Below are positions 53,221 to 62,506 of a DNA stretch of 64,000 bases, one piece after another. Both the position numbers and the translations under genes were made by a program. The stretch's first letter is position 1; the number at the start of each line of letters is the position of its first letter. Source of the stretch: Clostridium pasteurianum (GTDB taxonomy: Bacteria > Bacillota > Clostridia > Clostridiales > Clostridiaceae); the NCBI RefSeq assembly GCF_001705235.1, contig NZ_MCGV01000001.1, forward strand, positions 620,001 through 684,000, read 5' to 3'. Below the pieces are notes generated by a model, which was not told the origin of the DNA, did not search any database, and saw only the letters and a program-made list of their open reading frames with translations.

Positions 53221-53972
53221 TATATTTTTCCTCCAATATCGGACAATTCATACATAATTAATGAATTACAAACTAAACCGGCTGTTTCAGTCCTTAAAAT
53301 TCTAGGTCCAAGGGTAATTATATATGCTCCTACAGACTTTAATTTATCTATTTCAGCTTCTTCGAAACCGCCTTCAGGTCCTATTATTATTGCTGCATTT
53401 TTAATTGAATCTTTATCAATATTCTGAAGAACCTTTTTAAGTCCTATTTCTTCTTGATTTTCATAGGGAACAAGTATTAAATCCATATCTTTAAGTTTTT
53501 CAAGCATTTCATCAAAGCTTAGAATAGGTTTAACTTCAGGTATTATACTCCTTTTACTCTGCTTTGCTGCCTCAAAAGCTATTCTATTCCATCTTTCGAG
53601 CTTCCTCTTGTCATCTTTCTCTTTTTTAACAACTACTCTTTCCGTAATAACAGGTATTATTTCTTTTATTCCAAGCTCGCAATTTTTTTGAACTATAATA
53701 TCCATTTTAGCTGCTTTGGGAAATCCCTGATAAAGATATACGTTTAAAGGACTTTCGTTATTTATATCAAGCTTCTCTATTATTTTAACCTTAACACACT
53801 CTTTATTTATATCTTCAATTTCTCCAAGGAATTCATGACCAATGCAATCATTGATACTTACCTTTTCTTTGATTTTAAGCCTAAGCACCTTATATATATG
53901 CTTCACATCATCTCCATATATATAAGCAGTGCTTTCATGAATATTTTCTGCTCCCACGAAAAATTTATGCAT
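53220..53972 (-). CDS. rsmE: 16S rRNA (uracil1498-N3)-methyltransferase RsmE
   Basis: 250 residues. An N-terminal PUA-like domain (HKFFVGAENIHESTAYIYGD) is followed by the SPOUT fold with YLYQGFPKAAKMDIIVQKNC, ELGIKEIIPVITERVVVKKE, and the SAM-knot motif IIGPEGGFEEAEIDKLKSVG plus LGPRILRTETA. It methylates 16S rRNA position 1498. It follows prmA by 17 bp in the dnaK operon region. SD AGGAGTG. Confidence 0.95.
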   Translation of the reverse strand: MHKFFVGAENIHESTAYIYGDDVKHIYKVLRLKIKEKVSINDCIGHEFLGEIEDINKECVKVKIIEKLDINNESPLNVYLYQGFPKAAKMDIIVQKNCELGIKEIIPVITERVVVKKEKDDKRKLERWNRIAFEAAKQSKRSIIPEVKPILSFDEMLEKLKDMDLILVPYENQEEIGLKKVLQNIDKDSIKNAAIIIGPEGGFEEAEIDKLKSVGAYIITLGPRILRTETAGLVCNSLIMYELSDIGGKI

Positions 53973-53989
53973 TTTAAAAAAACACTCCT

Positions 53990-54925
53990 TTATAGTTTAG
54001 CAACTATACAAATCCATTCTCCTTGATTGTTAACTTCAACTATTTCAAATTTATTTTTCTTTAAATTCTCTATAACCTCTTCTGCTCTATCTTTAATTAT
54101 ACCAGAAGATATGAAATGTCCTCCAGGCTTTAAGAATTTTTTTATATCTGGAATTAAAATATTTATTACATCAGCTATTATATTAGCGACAATAATATCA
54201 CCTTTTCCATTAACAACTTCCATTAAATCTCCATGGAGTATTTCTATATTGTGGACATCATTGTATTCAATATTCTCTTTTGCTGCCTTTACTGCAACTG
54301 GATCTAAATCAACACCTGTTACATGCTTAGCTCCCAATTTTGCAGCGGCTATAGCTAAAATTCCCGAACCAGTTCCTATATCAAATACTTCACTGTCATC
54401 TTCTACATACTTTTCAAGAGCTTGAATACACATCCTTGTTGTTTCGTGTGTTCCTGTTCCAAATGCCATTCCAGGATCCATAGTAAGCATAAGCTCATAA
54501 TCCTTTGGAGTATACTCTTCCCATATTGGTCTAACAACAACTCTAGCACCAACTTTAGTAGGTTTATAGTATTTCTTCCAATTGTTTTCCCAATCAGTTT
54601 CGTTCACTTTATTTACAAATACTTTTCCTTCACCTTTATTTATACCGAACTCATGAAGGTTATTAATGCTTTCTTCTATGTATTTAATATTATCATCAAA
54701 CTCATCATTATGTTTGTAATAAGCTTTAATTACAGCACCTTTTTTTACATTTAGAAGAGATTCATCGAAATAATCCCAATCTCCAGGATGTTTTCTCTTA
54801 AATTCAACATCATTGGAATCCTCAATAGATATCCCTTCAACTGGAGTATTATAGAGTATCCCCGTAACAGCTTCAACAGCCTCGCTGCTTGTTACTATAC
54901 TCACTTCTAACCAATCTTTATCCAT
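53990..54925 (-). CDS. prmA: Ribosomal protein L11 methyltransferase PrmA
   Basis: 311 residues. The N-terminal domain binds L11. The catalytic domain has SAM motif [38 protein letters not shown], and the NxxA motif [20 protein letters not shown]. It trimethylates L11. This gene sits between dnaJ and rsmE, as in most Firmicutes. SD AGGAGA. Confidence 0.95.
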   Translation of the reverse strand: MDKDWLEVSIVTSSEAVEAVTGILYNTPVEGISIEDSNDVEFKRKHPGDWDYFDESLLNVKKGAVIKAYYKHNDEFDDNIKYIEESINNLHEFGINKGEGKVFVNKVNETDWENNWKKYYKPTKVGARVVVRPIWEEYTPKDYELMLTMDPGMAFGTGTHETTRMCIQALEKYVEDDSEVFDIGTGSGILAIAAAKLGAKHVTGVDLDPVAVKAAKENIEYNDVHNIEILHGDLMEVVNGKGDIIVANIIADVINILIPDIKKFLKPGGHFISSGIIKDRAEEVIENLKKNKFEIVEVNNQGEWICIVAKL

Positions 54926-55062
54926 ATATTTAATTCTCCTTTATGTATTTTAAGAAATAAATTTATAGGGAAACCATTTAAACCTGAAATTTATAAACAT
55001 ACCTTAGTAGCTATAGGCATATTCATAAACTGAGTTTAATTGAGTTTCCCTAATCTATATAG

Positions 55063-56193
55063 CTAAAAAAATCTCTTAAAACCAGACTTTTTTCCACTTT
55101 TAGTTTCTCCACTTGCCTCCATGAACATCTTTAAAGCTTCTTTTTGCTTTTCGTTCATATTCTTTGGAGTATCAACTATTACTTTTACATATTGGTTTCC
55201 TCTTCCAGAACCATTAACTTTCTGAACGCCCTTACCTTTTAATCTAAATACAGTTCCTGACTGCGTTCCAGCTGGGACAGTATACTTTACACCGCCATCT
55301 ATAGTTGGTACAGTCATCTCAGTACCAAGGGCAGCTTTTGGAAAACTTATGTGAGTATCTATATAAATATCAAAGCCCTCTCTTTTAAACTGCTTACTAG
55401 GTAAAACTTTTATATTTATATATAAATCACCTGCTGGTCCTCCATTTTTGCCATGCTCACCCTGCCCCCTTAAAGGCATTACATTTCCATTGTCAACTCC
55501 TGCTGGCACTTTTACACTTATCTTTCTCTTTTTTCTTACATGTCCTGTTCCATGACAATCGTGGCATGGATCAGAAATTACTTTTCCGGTTCCACCGCAT
55601 TTATCACAGGCTGACTGAGAAACAAAACTTCCAAGAGGAGTATTTCTTTGAACTCTTATAGTTCCAGTTCCACCGCACTTATCACAAGTCTTTGGCGAAG
55701 TACCTGGCTTTGCACCTGTTCCATTACAAGTCTCACAATTTTCACTTCTAGTTATATTTATAGATTTTTCTGTACCAAAAACAGCTTCCTCAAAAGTAAG
55801 ATTTATAGAATATTCTATATCATTCCCTCGTTGAGGGGCATTTTTTCTTCTACTGCTTGAACCTCCACCTGAAAATCCGCCGCCAAAAAACGAGTTAAAT
55901 ATATCACCTAAATCTCCAAAATCTCCAAAGCCGCCTCCAGAGAAATCTCCAAAGCCACCGCCAGCTCCATTAAAATCTGCAGTTCCAAATCTATCATAAT
56001 TAGCTTTCTTTTTAGGATCAGATAAAACCTGATAAGCTTCATTTATTTCCTTAAATTTTTCTTCTGCCTCTTTATTTCCACGGTTTTTATCAGGATGATA
56101 TTTTATAGCAAGTTTTCTAAATGCTTTTTTTATTTCATCATCACTAGCGTCTTTTTTTAGCCCAAGCACTTCGTAGTAGTCTTTATTTGCCAT
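55063..56193 (-). CDS. dnaJ: Chaperone DnaJ
   Basis: 376 residues from ATG 56193, chosen over 56205 because GGTGG lies about eight bases upstream and the protein starts [12 protein letters not shown]. The J domain includes HPDKN, then a G/F-rich region ([14 protein letters not shown]), four zinc-binding CxxCxGxG repeats ([32 protein letters not shown]), and a C-terminal substrate-binding domain. It delivers substrates to DnaK. It follows dnaK across a partial terminator. Confidence 0.97.
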   Translation of the reverse strand: MANKDYYEVLGLKKDASDDEIKKAFRKLAIKYHPDKNRGNKEAEEKFKEINEAYQVLSDPKKKANYDRFGTADFNGAGGGFGDFSGGGFGDFGDLGDIFNSFFGGGFSGGGSSSRRKNAPQRGNDIEYSINLTFEEAVFGTEKSINITRSENCETCNGTGAKPGTSPKTCDKCGGTGTIRVQRNTPLGSFVSQSACDKCGGTGKVISDPCHDCHGTGHVRKKRKISVKVPAGVDNGNVMPLRGQGEHGKNGGPAGDLYINIKVLPSKQFKREGFDIYIDTHISFPKAALGTEMTVPTIDGGVKYTVPAGTQSGTVFRLKGKGVQKVNGSGRGNQYVKVIVDTPKNMNEKQKEALKMFMEASGETKSGKKSGFKRFF

Positions 56194-56240
56194 CCCTTTC
56201 ACCACCTAAATATTACACATAAACTTTTTAAAGCTCAAAA

Positions 56241-56271
56241 TTAAGGGAAGGGTTTAGACCCTTTCCCTTAA
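56241..56271 (-). terminator. Hairpin between dnaK and dnaJ
   Basis: TTAAGGGAAGGG and its near complement ACCCTTTCCCTTAA form a strong stem (one bulged base) followed by TTTTGAGC on the minus strand. It lies 55 bp after the dnaK stop and may reduce dnaJ transcription relative to dnaK or stabilise the dnaK message. Confidence 0.6.
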
Positions 56272-56325
56272 TTCTTTACTAACTTTCCTATACTATTATA
56301 TACATAATTTAAATATTTTCAAATA

Positions 56326-58194
56326 CTATTTATCATTATCTACTTTAAAGTCAGCATCTACTACATTGTCGTCAGAACCATTTGCATTTTGTGCTCCCGG
56401 GTTAGGATTTGCACCTGCTCCTGGGTTAGGTCCTGCATTAGGTCCTGCTTGTGCTCCACCGTTTTGTTGATATACTTTAGTTGTTACAGCATATAAAGCT
56501 TGAGTTAAATCTTCTGTTGCTTTCTTAATTGCTTCAGTGTCATTTCCGTCTTTAACTTTATTTAATGCTTCTTTCTTAGATTCTATATTTGATTTATCTT
56601 CAGCTGATACTTTATCTCCAAGATCTTTTAAAGCTTTGTCTGTCTGGAATACTATCTGATCTGCATTATTTTTAACATCGATAGATTCTTTCTTTTGCTT
56701 ATCTTCTTCTGCAAATTTTTCTGCATCTTTTACAGCCTTATCTATTTCATCATCAGTTAAGTTTGTTGAAGCTGTTATTGTAACGTGTGATTCTTTTCCA
56801 GTTCCCTTATCCTTAGCTGATACATTTACTATACCATTAGCATCTATATCAAATGTAACTTCAATTTGTGGAACTCCTCTTGGAGCTGGTGCTATACCAT
56901 CAAGAGTGAATCTTCCAAGACTCTTATTGTCAGCAGCCATTTTTCTTTCACCTTGAACTATATTGATTTCAACTGATGGCTGATTATCTGCTGCTGTTGA
57001 GAATACCTGGCTCTTTCTAGTAGGTATTGTAGTATTTCTATCTATTAAAGGAGTAGCAACTCCGCCTAAAGTTTCAATTCCAAGTGTTAATGGTGTAACA
57101 TCAAGAAGTAATACGTCTTTTACATCTCCTGTTAAAACTCCAGCCTGAATAGCTGCACCAATAGCAACACATTCATCAGGATTTACTCCCTTTGATGGGT
57201 CTTTTCCAGTGTAATTTTTAACTGCTTCTTGAACAGCAGGAATTCTTGTTGAACCACCTACTAAAACTATTTTATCTATATCGCTTATTGAAAGTCCTGC
57301 ATCAGCAAGTGCTTTCTTCATTGGCTCTATTGTATCTTGAACAAGTCCAGCAGTTAATTCATTGAATTTTGCTCTTGTTAAGTCCATGTCTATGTGCTTA
57401 GGACCTGTTGCATCTGCTGTTATGAATGGAAGATTTATATTTGTTTGTGTTGAAGATGATAATTCAATCTTTGCTTTTTCAGCAGCTTCTTTTAATCTTT
57501 GAAGTGCCATCTTATCATTTCTTAAATCAATTCCATTGCTCTTTTTAAATTCTTCTGCAATGTAATCCATAACCTTTTGGTCGAAATCATCTCCACCTAA
57601 GTGAGTGTTTCCGTTTGTTGATTTAACTTCGAAAACTCCGTCTCCAAGTTCTAGTACAGATACATCAAAAGTACCTCCACCTAAATCATAAACAAGAATC
57701 TTCTGGTTAGTATCCATTTTATCAAGGCCATAAGCAAGTGATGCTGCTGTAGGTTCATTTATTATTCTTAATACTTCAAGTCCTGCTATTTTTCCTGCAT
57801 CCTTTGTTGCCTGTCTTTGGCTATCATTAAAATATGCTGGAACTGTTATAACAGCTTGAGTAACCTTTTCTCCTAAATAAGCTTCTGCATCTGACTTTAA
57901 TTTTTGAAGAATCATAGCGGAAATTTCCTGTGGTGTATAATCCTTACCATCTATACTAACTTTATCAGAAGTTCCCATCTTTCTTTTTATTGATATTATA
58001 GTTTTATCTGGATTTGTGATTGCCTGTCTTTTTGCAACCTGTCCAACTAATCTTTCTCCATTTTTCTGAAAAGATACAACTGAAGGAGTTGTTCTTGCAC
58101 CTTCTGAGTTAGCGATAACTGCTGGATCTCCACCTTCCATAACAGCTACACATGAGTTTGTTGTTCCTAAATCAATTCCTATTACTTTTGACAT
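56326..58194 (-). CDS. dnaK: Chaperone DnaK
   Basis: 622 residues. The ATPase domain has [57 protein letters not shown] and [20 protein letters not shown]. The substrate domain begins after [20 protein letters not shown]. The C-terminal 40 residues are Gly/Asn/Pro-rich with repeats ([20 protein letters not shown]) and end [11 protein letters not shown]. The central Hsp70, regulated by HrcA at CIRCE upstream of hrcA. SD AGGAGG. Confidence 0.98.
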   Translation of the reverse strand: MSKVIGIDLGTTNSCVAVMEGGDPAVIANSEGARTTPSVVSFQKNGERLVGQVAKRQAITNPDKTIISIKRKMGTSDKVSIDGKDYTPQEISAMILQKLKSDAEAYLGEKVTQAVITVPAYFNDSQRQATKDAGKIAGLEVLRIINEPTAASLAYGLDKMDTNQKILVYDLGGGTFDVSVLELGDGVFEVKSTNGNTHLGGDDFDQKVMDYIAEEFKKSNGIDLRNDKMALQRLKEAAEKAKIELSSSTQTNINLPFITADATGPKHIDMDLTRAKFNELTAGLVQDTIEPMKKALADAGLSISDIDKIVLVGGSTRIPAVQEAVKNYTGKDPSKGVNPDECVAIGAAIQAGVLTGDVKDVLLLDVTPLTLGIETLGGVATPLIDRNTTIPTRKSQVFSTAADNQPSVEINIVQGERKMAADNKSLGRFTLDGIAPAPRGVPQIEVTFDIDANGIVNVSAKDKGTGKESHVTITASTNLTDDEIDKAVKDAEKFAEEDKQKKESIDVKNNADQIVFQTDKALKDLGDKVSAEDKSNIESKKEALNKVKDGNDTEAIKKATEDLTQALYAVTTKVYQQNGGAQAGPNAGPNPGAGANPNPGAQNANGSDDNVVDADFKVDNDK

Positions 58195-58214
58195 TATAAA
58201 AACCTCCTATATAT

Positions 58215-58862
58215 TTAGTTGGCAACTTTAACCATACTATGTCTTAAAACTTTATTTCCTTTTTTATATCCTTTTTGAAGAACCTCAACTATTTCATTTT
58301 CTCCATAGTTTTCATCTTCAATATGCATAACTGCATTATGAAAATTAGGATCAAAACCTTCATCACAAGGTATTTCTTCAATACCTAATTTTTTAAGAGA
58401 ACCTTTAAACTGCTTTATAACCATCTCTACACCCTTTTTCAAGTCTTCCGCACTGCCTTCTGCAGCAGTTGCTCTTTCAAGATTATCAAGTGTAGGAAGC
58501 ATTTCATTTATTACATCACTACAGGCATCTGTATAAATGCCTTCTTTTTCCTTAGAAGTTCTATTTCTATAGTTTTGATATTCAGCATTTAACCTCATGA
58601 ATCTATCTTTTGCAGCATCTAATTCATTATTTAATTTTTCATTTTCATCTTTGAATTTTTTATTATCTTTAATTAAATCTTCATTAGCTGCCTTGAGTTC
58701 ATCTTCTATAGAAGCGCCTTCTTTTGCTTTGGAATCATCAGTTCCTTTTACTTTAGAATCTTTAACTTCCTCTTCAATGTTCTCTTCTTTGGAAGCATCT
58801 TCGGCAGAATTTACCTCATTTTTATCTTCCTTTGATAACTTCTTCTTATTTTTTTCTTTCAT
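58215..58862 (-). CDS. grpE: Nucleotide exchange factor GrpE
   Basis: 215 residues. The first 75 are very acidic/basic low-complexity. A coiled coil (ANEDLIKDNKKFKDENEKLN) leads to the GrpE head with RFMRLNAEYQNYRNRTSKEK, EGIYTDACSDVINEMLPTLD, and PNFHNAVMHIEDENYGENEI, EVLQKGYKKGNKVLRHSMVK. It exchanges ADP for ATP on DnaK. Between hrcA and dnaK with gaps of 16 and 20 bp. SD AGAGGTGAG. Confidence 0.97.
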   Translation of the reverse strand: MKEKNKKKLSKEDKNEVNSAEDASKEENIEEEVKDSKVKGTDDSKAKEGASIEDELKAANEDLIKDNKKFKDENEKLNNELDAAKDRFMRLNAEYQNYRNRTSKEKEGIYTDACSDVINEMLPTLDNLERATAAEGSAEDLKKGVEMVIKQFKGSLKKLGIEEIPCDEGFDPNFHNAVMHIEDENYGENEIVEVLQKGYKKGNKVLRHSMVKVAN

Positions 58863-58878
58863 AAGCTCACCTCTTACT

Positions 58879-59913
58879 CTAATCAGTATTATTCATTTTA
58901 TTTAAATTATCATTAACCTGGTTTACTACTTCCGTAATAACTTTAATTACTTTAGAATAAGGTATTCTCGTCGGTCCTATAATTCCTATAGTCCCGAGTG
59001 GTTTTCCATTAAAACTATATACAGAAGAAACAATACTAAAATCTTTAGCTTCTTCCATATTATTTTCATTACCAATATTCACGGTAATTCCACCAGAAAT
59101 ATTAAATAAGCTATCTAAAATTTGGCTATTATCAATTACAGATAAAAATTCCTTAGCCTTTTCAATATCCTTAAATTCAGGATAATTAAATATATTCATA
59201 GCCCCTTCTTTATAAACTTCAGTTGAATCTGCTTCCTTCAAGATATCATAAAGATTAGGCATTATGCTATCAAATATATGACCATATTCATTTAAATCTC
59301 TTTTAATATTGCTTATAACTTCAAGATTGATTTCTTCAATAGTAAGTCCTTTAAGCTTTGAATTTAAAATATTTGATACTCTCTCAAGATCCCTGTTACT
59401 AATGCCAGCATTAACTCTAATAATACTATTTTTAATTACGCTGGTATCAGTTACTAATACACACAAAATTATAGTCGGCTCTATATTTATTAAGCTTATT
59501 GTTTTTATGCAGCTTTTTTTAGCTGATAAAGATTTTACAACACATGTAAGCTTTGTCATCTCAGAAATCAAAGACATCGCTTGTTTTATAATCTTATCAA
59601 TCTCATAAAGTGCACTGCTTATTATTTTACCCCTTATGAACATTTCTTCTTCTAAAGATATGCGAGGTATTTCCATAAGCTTATCAACATACAACCTGTA
59701 GCCCTTATCTGAAGGCTTTCTTCCAGAAGATGTATGGAGTTGTTCAATATAACCCATTTCTTCTAAGTCCGCCATTTCATTTCTTATGGTAGCAGAACTT
59801 ATTCCAAGATTATAATTTTTAGCAATAGTCCTTGAACCTACTGGTTCACCATTATTTATATAGTCATTTATTATTGCCTGAAGAATCTTAAGTTTTCTTT
59901 CCTCCATTTCCAT
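58879..59913 (-). CDS. hrcA: Heat-shock repressor HrcA
   Basis: 344 residues from ATG 59913 with AGAGGTG six bases upstream. An earlier in-frame ATG at 59940 lies inside the CIRCE operator and would lack a site. N-terminal winged helix: KLKILQAIINDYINNGEPVG, SRTIAKNYNLGISSATIRNE, MADLEEMGYIEQLHTSSGRK, PSDKGYRLYVD. The C-terminal GAF-like domain contains FSIVSSVYSFNGKPLGTIGI and IGPTRIPYSKVI. It binds CIRCE and is activated by GroEL. It is first in the operon hrcA-grpE-dnaK-dnaJ. Confidence 0.95.
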   Translation of the reverse strand: MEMEERKLKILQAIINDYINNGEPVGSRTIAKNYNLGISSATIRNEMADLEEMGYIEQLHTSSGRKPSDKGYRLYVDKLMEIPRISLEEEMFIRGKIISSALYEIDKIIKQAMSLISEMTKLTCVVKSLSAKKSCIKTISLINIEPTIILCVLVTDTSVIKNSIIRVNAGISNRDLERVSNILNSKLKGLTIEEINLEVISNIKRDLNEYGHIFDSIMPNLYDILKEADSTEVYKEGAMNIFNYPEFKDIEKAKEFLSVIDNSQILDSLFNISGGITVNIGNENNMEEAKDFSIVSSVYSFNGKPLGTIGIIGPTRIPYSKVIKVITEVVNQVNDNLNKMNNTD

Positions 59914-59929
59914 ATCATCCACCTCTTTA

Positions 59930-59956
59930 TTAGCACTCACTTCATTTGAGTGCTAA
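59930..59956 (-). promoter_or_regulatory. CIRCE element of the dnaK operon
   Basis: TTAGCACTC-N9-GAGTGCTAA, a perfect match to the HrcA operator consensus, lies between the promoter and the hrcA start. HrcA represses the operon here. Confidence 0.95.
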
Positions 59957-59969
59957 TGACTATGTTTAT

Positions 59970-59998
59970 AAAATATCATCTGACATTATCTTTGTCAA
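59970..59998 (-). promoter_or_regulatory. hrcA promoter
   Basis: Minus strand TTGACA (59993 to 59998), 17-bp spacer, TATTTT (59970 to 59975), directly upstream of CIRCE. It is a vegetative sigma-A type promoter. Confidence 0.7.
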
Positions 59999-60097
59999 CT
60001 TCACGCATTTTGATAAAAATATTTAATTTAGCTTTATAGCCCGTTTATCCATGTTTTATACTCTTTTTCTAAGTTTTATTAGCAATTAGTGCATATA

Positions 60098-61225
60098 TCA
60101 CTGCAATATAAAATCACACATTATGCTATTGGATACTTGAATGCCATATTCGGATAAAAACAGACGATTTTCATGAAAAATAAGCATTTTATCATCTGTA
60201 TACTTTTTTATGACGTTACCGTAGACATCATCCATATTTACATTAAATCTTCTCTTAAATTCTTCTATTGAAACCCCTTTTGTTTTTCTAAGTCCCAAAA
60301 ACATAAATTCTTCCATATTGTCCTTCAATGAATTTAAATGTTTTTCTACCACTACACTTTCATAATTCAATTTTTTCTTTATGTATTCTCTCACATTATC
60401 TTCGTTTCTATACCTTAAGCCCCTAAAATAGGAATGTGCTGAAGCACCGCAGCCTATGTAATCATTGAGTTCCCAATATATAAGATTGTGTCTACATTCC
60501 TTTCCTTTAATTGTAAAATTTGAAATTTCGTATTGATTATATCCGGATTCCTTTAAAAAATCACGTGCCAATACATACATCTGTCTCTCCGCTTCTTCAC
60601 CTGGAAGCTTTAATTTTCCCTGCTCATTCATTTTATAGTAAGGTGTCCCTTCCTCAACTATGAGACTATAAGCAGATATATGCTCTGGCTTTAAGTGAGC
60701 TATATACTTTAACGTTTCCTTAAAATCTTCTACGCTCTGATCTGGAATTCCAAACATTAAATCAACATTTATATTTTCAAATCCTAATTCTCTAGCCAGT
60801 TTAAATCCACACGTAAAATCTTCTAAGCTATGTATTCTTCCAAGCTTTTTTAAAAGCCTATTTTGACACGCCTGTAGTCCTATACTTAATCTATTTACTC
60901 CCATATCCTTGAATATCTTCAATTTCTCTTCGTCAAATGAATTTGGATTACATTCAATTGTAAACTCAAAATCAGAAGTTCTCTTTACCTTTTTTAAAGT
61001 ACGCGACAATATTTGAAGTGCTTCTACAGATAAATAGCTTGGCGTACCCCCTCCAATAAAAGCACTACTAAATTCTTTATTTTTAGCTACCTCTTCAATT
61101 TCTAGACACAATGCCTTTACATATGGTACCATATACTCTTCCATGCATGGATACGACGGGAAATCGCAATAAAGACACTTGCTCCTACAAAACGGTATGT
61201 GTATATATAAACCTAATTTATTCAT
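60098..61225 (-). CDS. hemW: HemW-like radical SAM protein
   Basis: 375 residues. The radical SAM site is IPFCRSKCLYCDFPSY (CxxxCxxC then Phe). Others: AFIGGGTPSYLSVEALQIL, FTIECNPNSFDEEKLKIFKD, NRLSIGLQACQNRLLKKLGR, and the C-terminal winged helix. HemW proteins bind heme and are related to, but lack the activity of, coproporphyrinogen dehydrogenase HemN. It lies upstream of hrcA. SD AAAGGAA. Confidence 0.9.
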   Translation of the reverse strand: MNKLGLYIHIPFCRSKCLYCDFPSYPCMEEYMVPYVKALCLEIEEVAKNKEFSSAFIGGGTPSYLSVEALQILSRTLKKVKRTSDFEFTIECNPNSFDEEKLKIFKDMGVNRLSIGLQACQNRLLKKLGRIHSLEDFTCGFKLARELGFENINVDLMFGIPDQSVEDFKETLKYIAHLKPEHISAYSLIVEEGTPYYKMNEQGKLKLPGEEAERQMYVLARDFLKESGYNQYEISNFTIKGKECRHNLIYWELNDYIGCGASAHSYFRGLRYRNEDNVREYIKKKLNYESVVVEKHLNSLKDNMEEFMFLGLRKTKGVSIEEFKRRFNVNMDDVYGNVIKKYTDDKMLIFHENRLFLSEYGIQVSNSIMCDFILQ

Positions 61226-61304
61226 CCAATGTTCCTTTCATTTTAGAGTAAATCAATGTAACTTTTCCTTTTTCATTTATAATAGTTAAAATATTATTTT
61301 ATAT
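61226..61304. other. AT-rich spacer before the repeat block
   Basis: Contains no gene. It separates the hemW start from the first 205-bp repeat unit. Confidence 0.5.
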
Positions 61305-62313
61305 ATTATTAGATTTTCTAGAAAAAAGCGTCGGAAAATTATCCTCTTGTACTACACGGAACTTGGCAGGATACATCTACAGCCTTTCCCTATAATAAAT
61401 CTATTATCGTCTTAAATTAACTCAAGCCTAAGTATTATAGTTCTTTTTCGTAGCAACGCGGAGAAAAACTTACCTTGCCTTTATTCCGGTAGAAGTAACA
61501 GTATTTTGGGAACGATTTAAATAAAACTCAATAAGTCTTGCTCCAAATTATAAAAAGACTTAGAAATTTTAATTTGTCTGAGCAATCCTCCCAGCGAGTT
61601 ATTAAAATTTCTTAGTATTTTTATAATTTTGAGCTTAGACTTATGAATTCTATTTAACGTTCCAAAATACTGTTACTTCTACCCCATTTCTACTCGTTGA
61701 AATGTTCCCCTACACGTTATTAGATTTTCCATAGTGAAACGGCTGAAAATCATCCTTTTGTGTTACACAGAACTTGCCAGAATGTACCTCCTAACCTTTA
61801 ACTATAATAAATCTATTATTGCCTAAAATTAACTCAAACTTAGGTATTATAATTCTTTCGTAGTAAAGCGAAGAAAAATTTACCTTCCCATTTCTACTCG
61901 TTGAAATGTTCTTCTATAAGTTATTAGATTTTCTATAGTGAAGCGGCGGAAAATCATCCTTTTGTATTACTACACGGAGCTTGCCATAATGTATCTCCAG
62001 CCTTTACCCATAATAAATCTATTATTGCCTAAAATTAACTCAAGCCTAGGTATTATAATTCTTTCGTAGCAAAGCGGAGAAAAATTTACCTTCCCATTTC
62101 TACTCGTTGAAATGTTCTTCTATAAGTTATTAGATTTTCTATAGTGAAGCGGCGGAAAATCATCCTTTTGTGTTACTACACGGAACTTGGCAGAATATAT
62201 CTCCAGCCTTTACCCATAATAAATCTATTATTGCCTAAAATTAACTCAGGCCTAGGTATTATAATTCTTTCGTAGCAAAGCGGAGAAAAATTTACCTTGC
62301 CTTTATTTTGGGG
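61305..62313. repeat. Four copies of a ~205-bp repeat unit (A1 to A4)
   Basis: Units begin at 61305, 61716, 61920 and 62126 with TTATTAGATTTTCTATAG, continue GAAGCGGCGGAAAATCATCC, TACACGGAACTTGGCAGAAT, ATAATAAATCTATTATTGCC, AGCAAAGCGGAGAAAAATTT, and A2 and A3 end CATTTCTACTCGTTGAAATG. Spacing A2 to A3 is 204 bp and A3 to A4 is 206 bp. A1 and A2 are the most diverged. A1 and A4 are interrupted by a 190-bp palindrome where A2 and A3 continue. Two sub-motifs (GAAGCGGCGGAAAAT and CAAAGCGGAGAAAAAT) make each unit internally similar. No coding capacity is evident on either strand. Function is unknown. Confidence 0.9.
61491..61680. repeat. 190-bp long inverted repeat, copy B1
   Basis: Arms begin AGAAGTAACAGTATTTTGG and end with its complement TGTTACTTCT. 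The two halves are complementary over about 85 bp with scattered mismatches and small gaps. B1 lies inside an A unit. Flanking GGT/ACC extends the stem. Transcribed on either strand it would form a very long hairpin. It resembles a MITE or palindromic intergenic element with no transposase in the window. Confidence 0.9.
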
Positions 62314-62503
62314 AGAAGTAACAGTATTTTGGGAACGATTTAAATAAAACTCAATAAGTCTTGCTCCAAATTATAAAAAGACTTAGAAATTTTAATTTGT
62401 CTGAGCAAGCTTTCCAGCGAGTTATTAAAATTTCTTAGTATTTTTATAATTTGGAGCTTAGACTTATGAGCTTTATTTAACGTTCCAAAATACTGTTACT
62501 TCT
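62314..62503. repeat. 190-bp long inverted repeat, copy B2
   Basis: Same length and nearly identical left half to B1; differences lie mostly in the loop (about 62404 to 62417) and right half. Flanks GGGG (62310) and CCCC (62507) extend the palindrome, and the last C is the first base of the lepA stop codon triplet on the plus strand. It may serve as the lepA terminator. Confidence 0.9.
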
Positions 62504-62506
62504 CCC

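Noticed and set aside
54967-55052. Inverted repeat TAGGGAAAC/GTTTCCCTA between dnaJ and prmA
   Set aside because: Arms are 9 bp apart by about 70 bases with no T run, so neither a terminator nor an operator is supported.
59914-59940. Upstream ATG for hrcA at 59,940
   Set aside because: It lies within the CIRCE operator and lacks a Shine-Dalgarno site; the ATG at 59,913 has AGAGGTG at the right distance.
61305-62313. CRISPR-like array
   Set aside because: The repeat unit is about 205 bp, not 25 to 40 bp; no unique spacers separate the units, and no cas genes are present.
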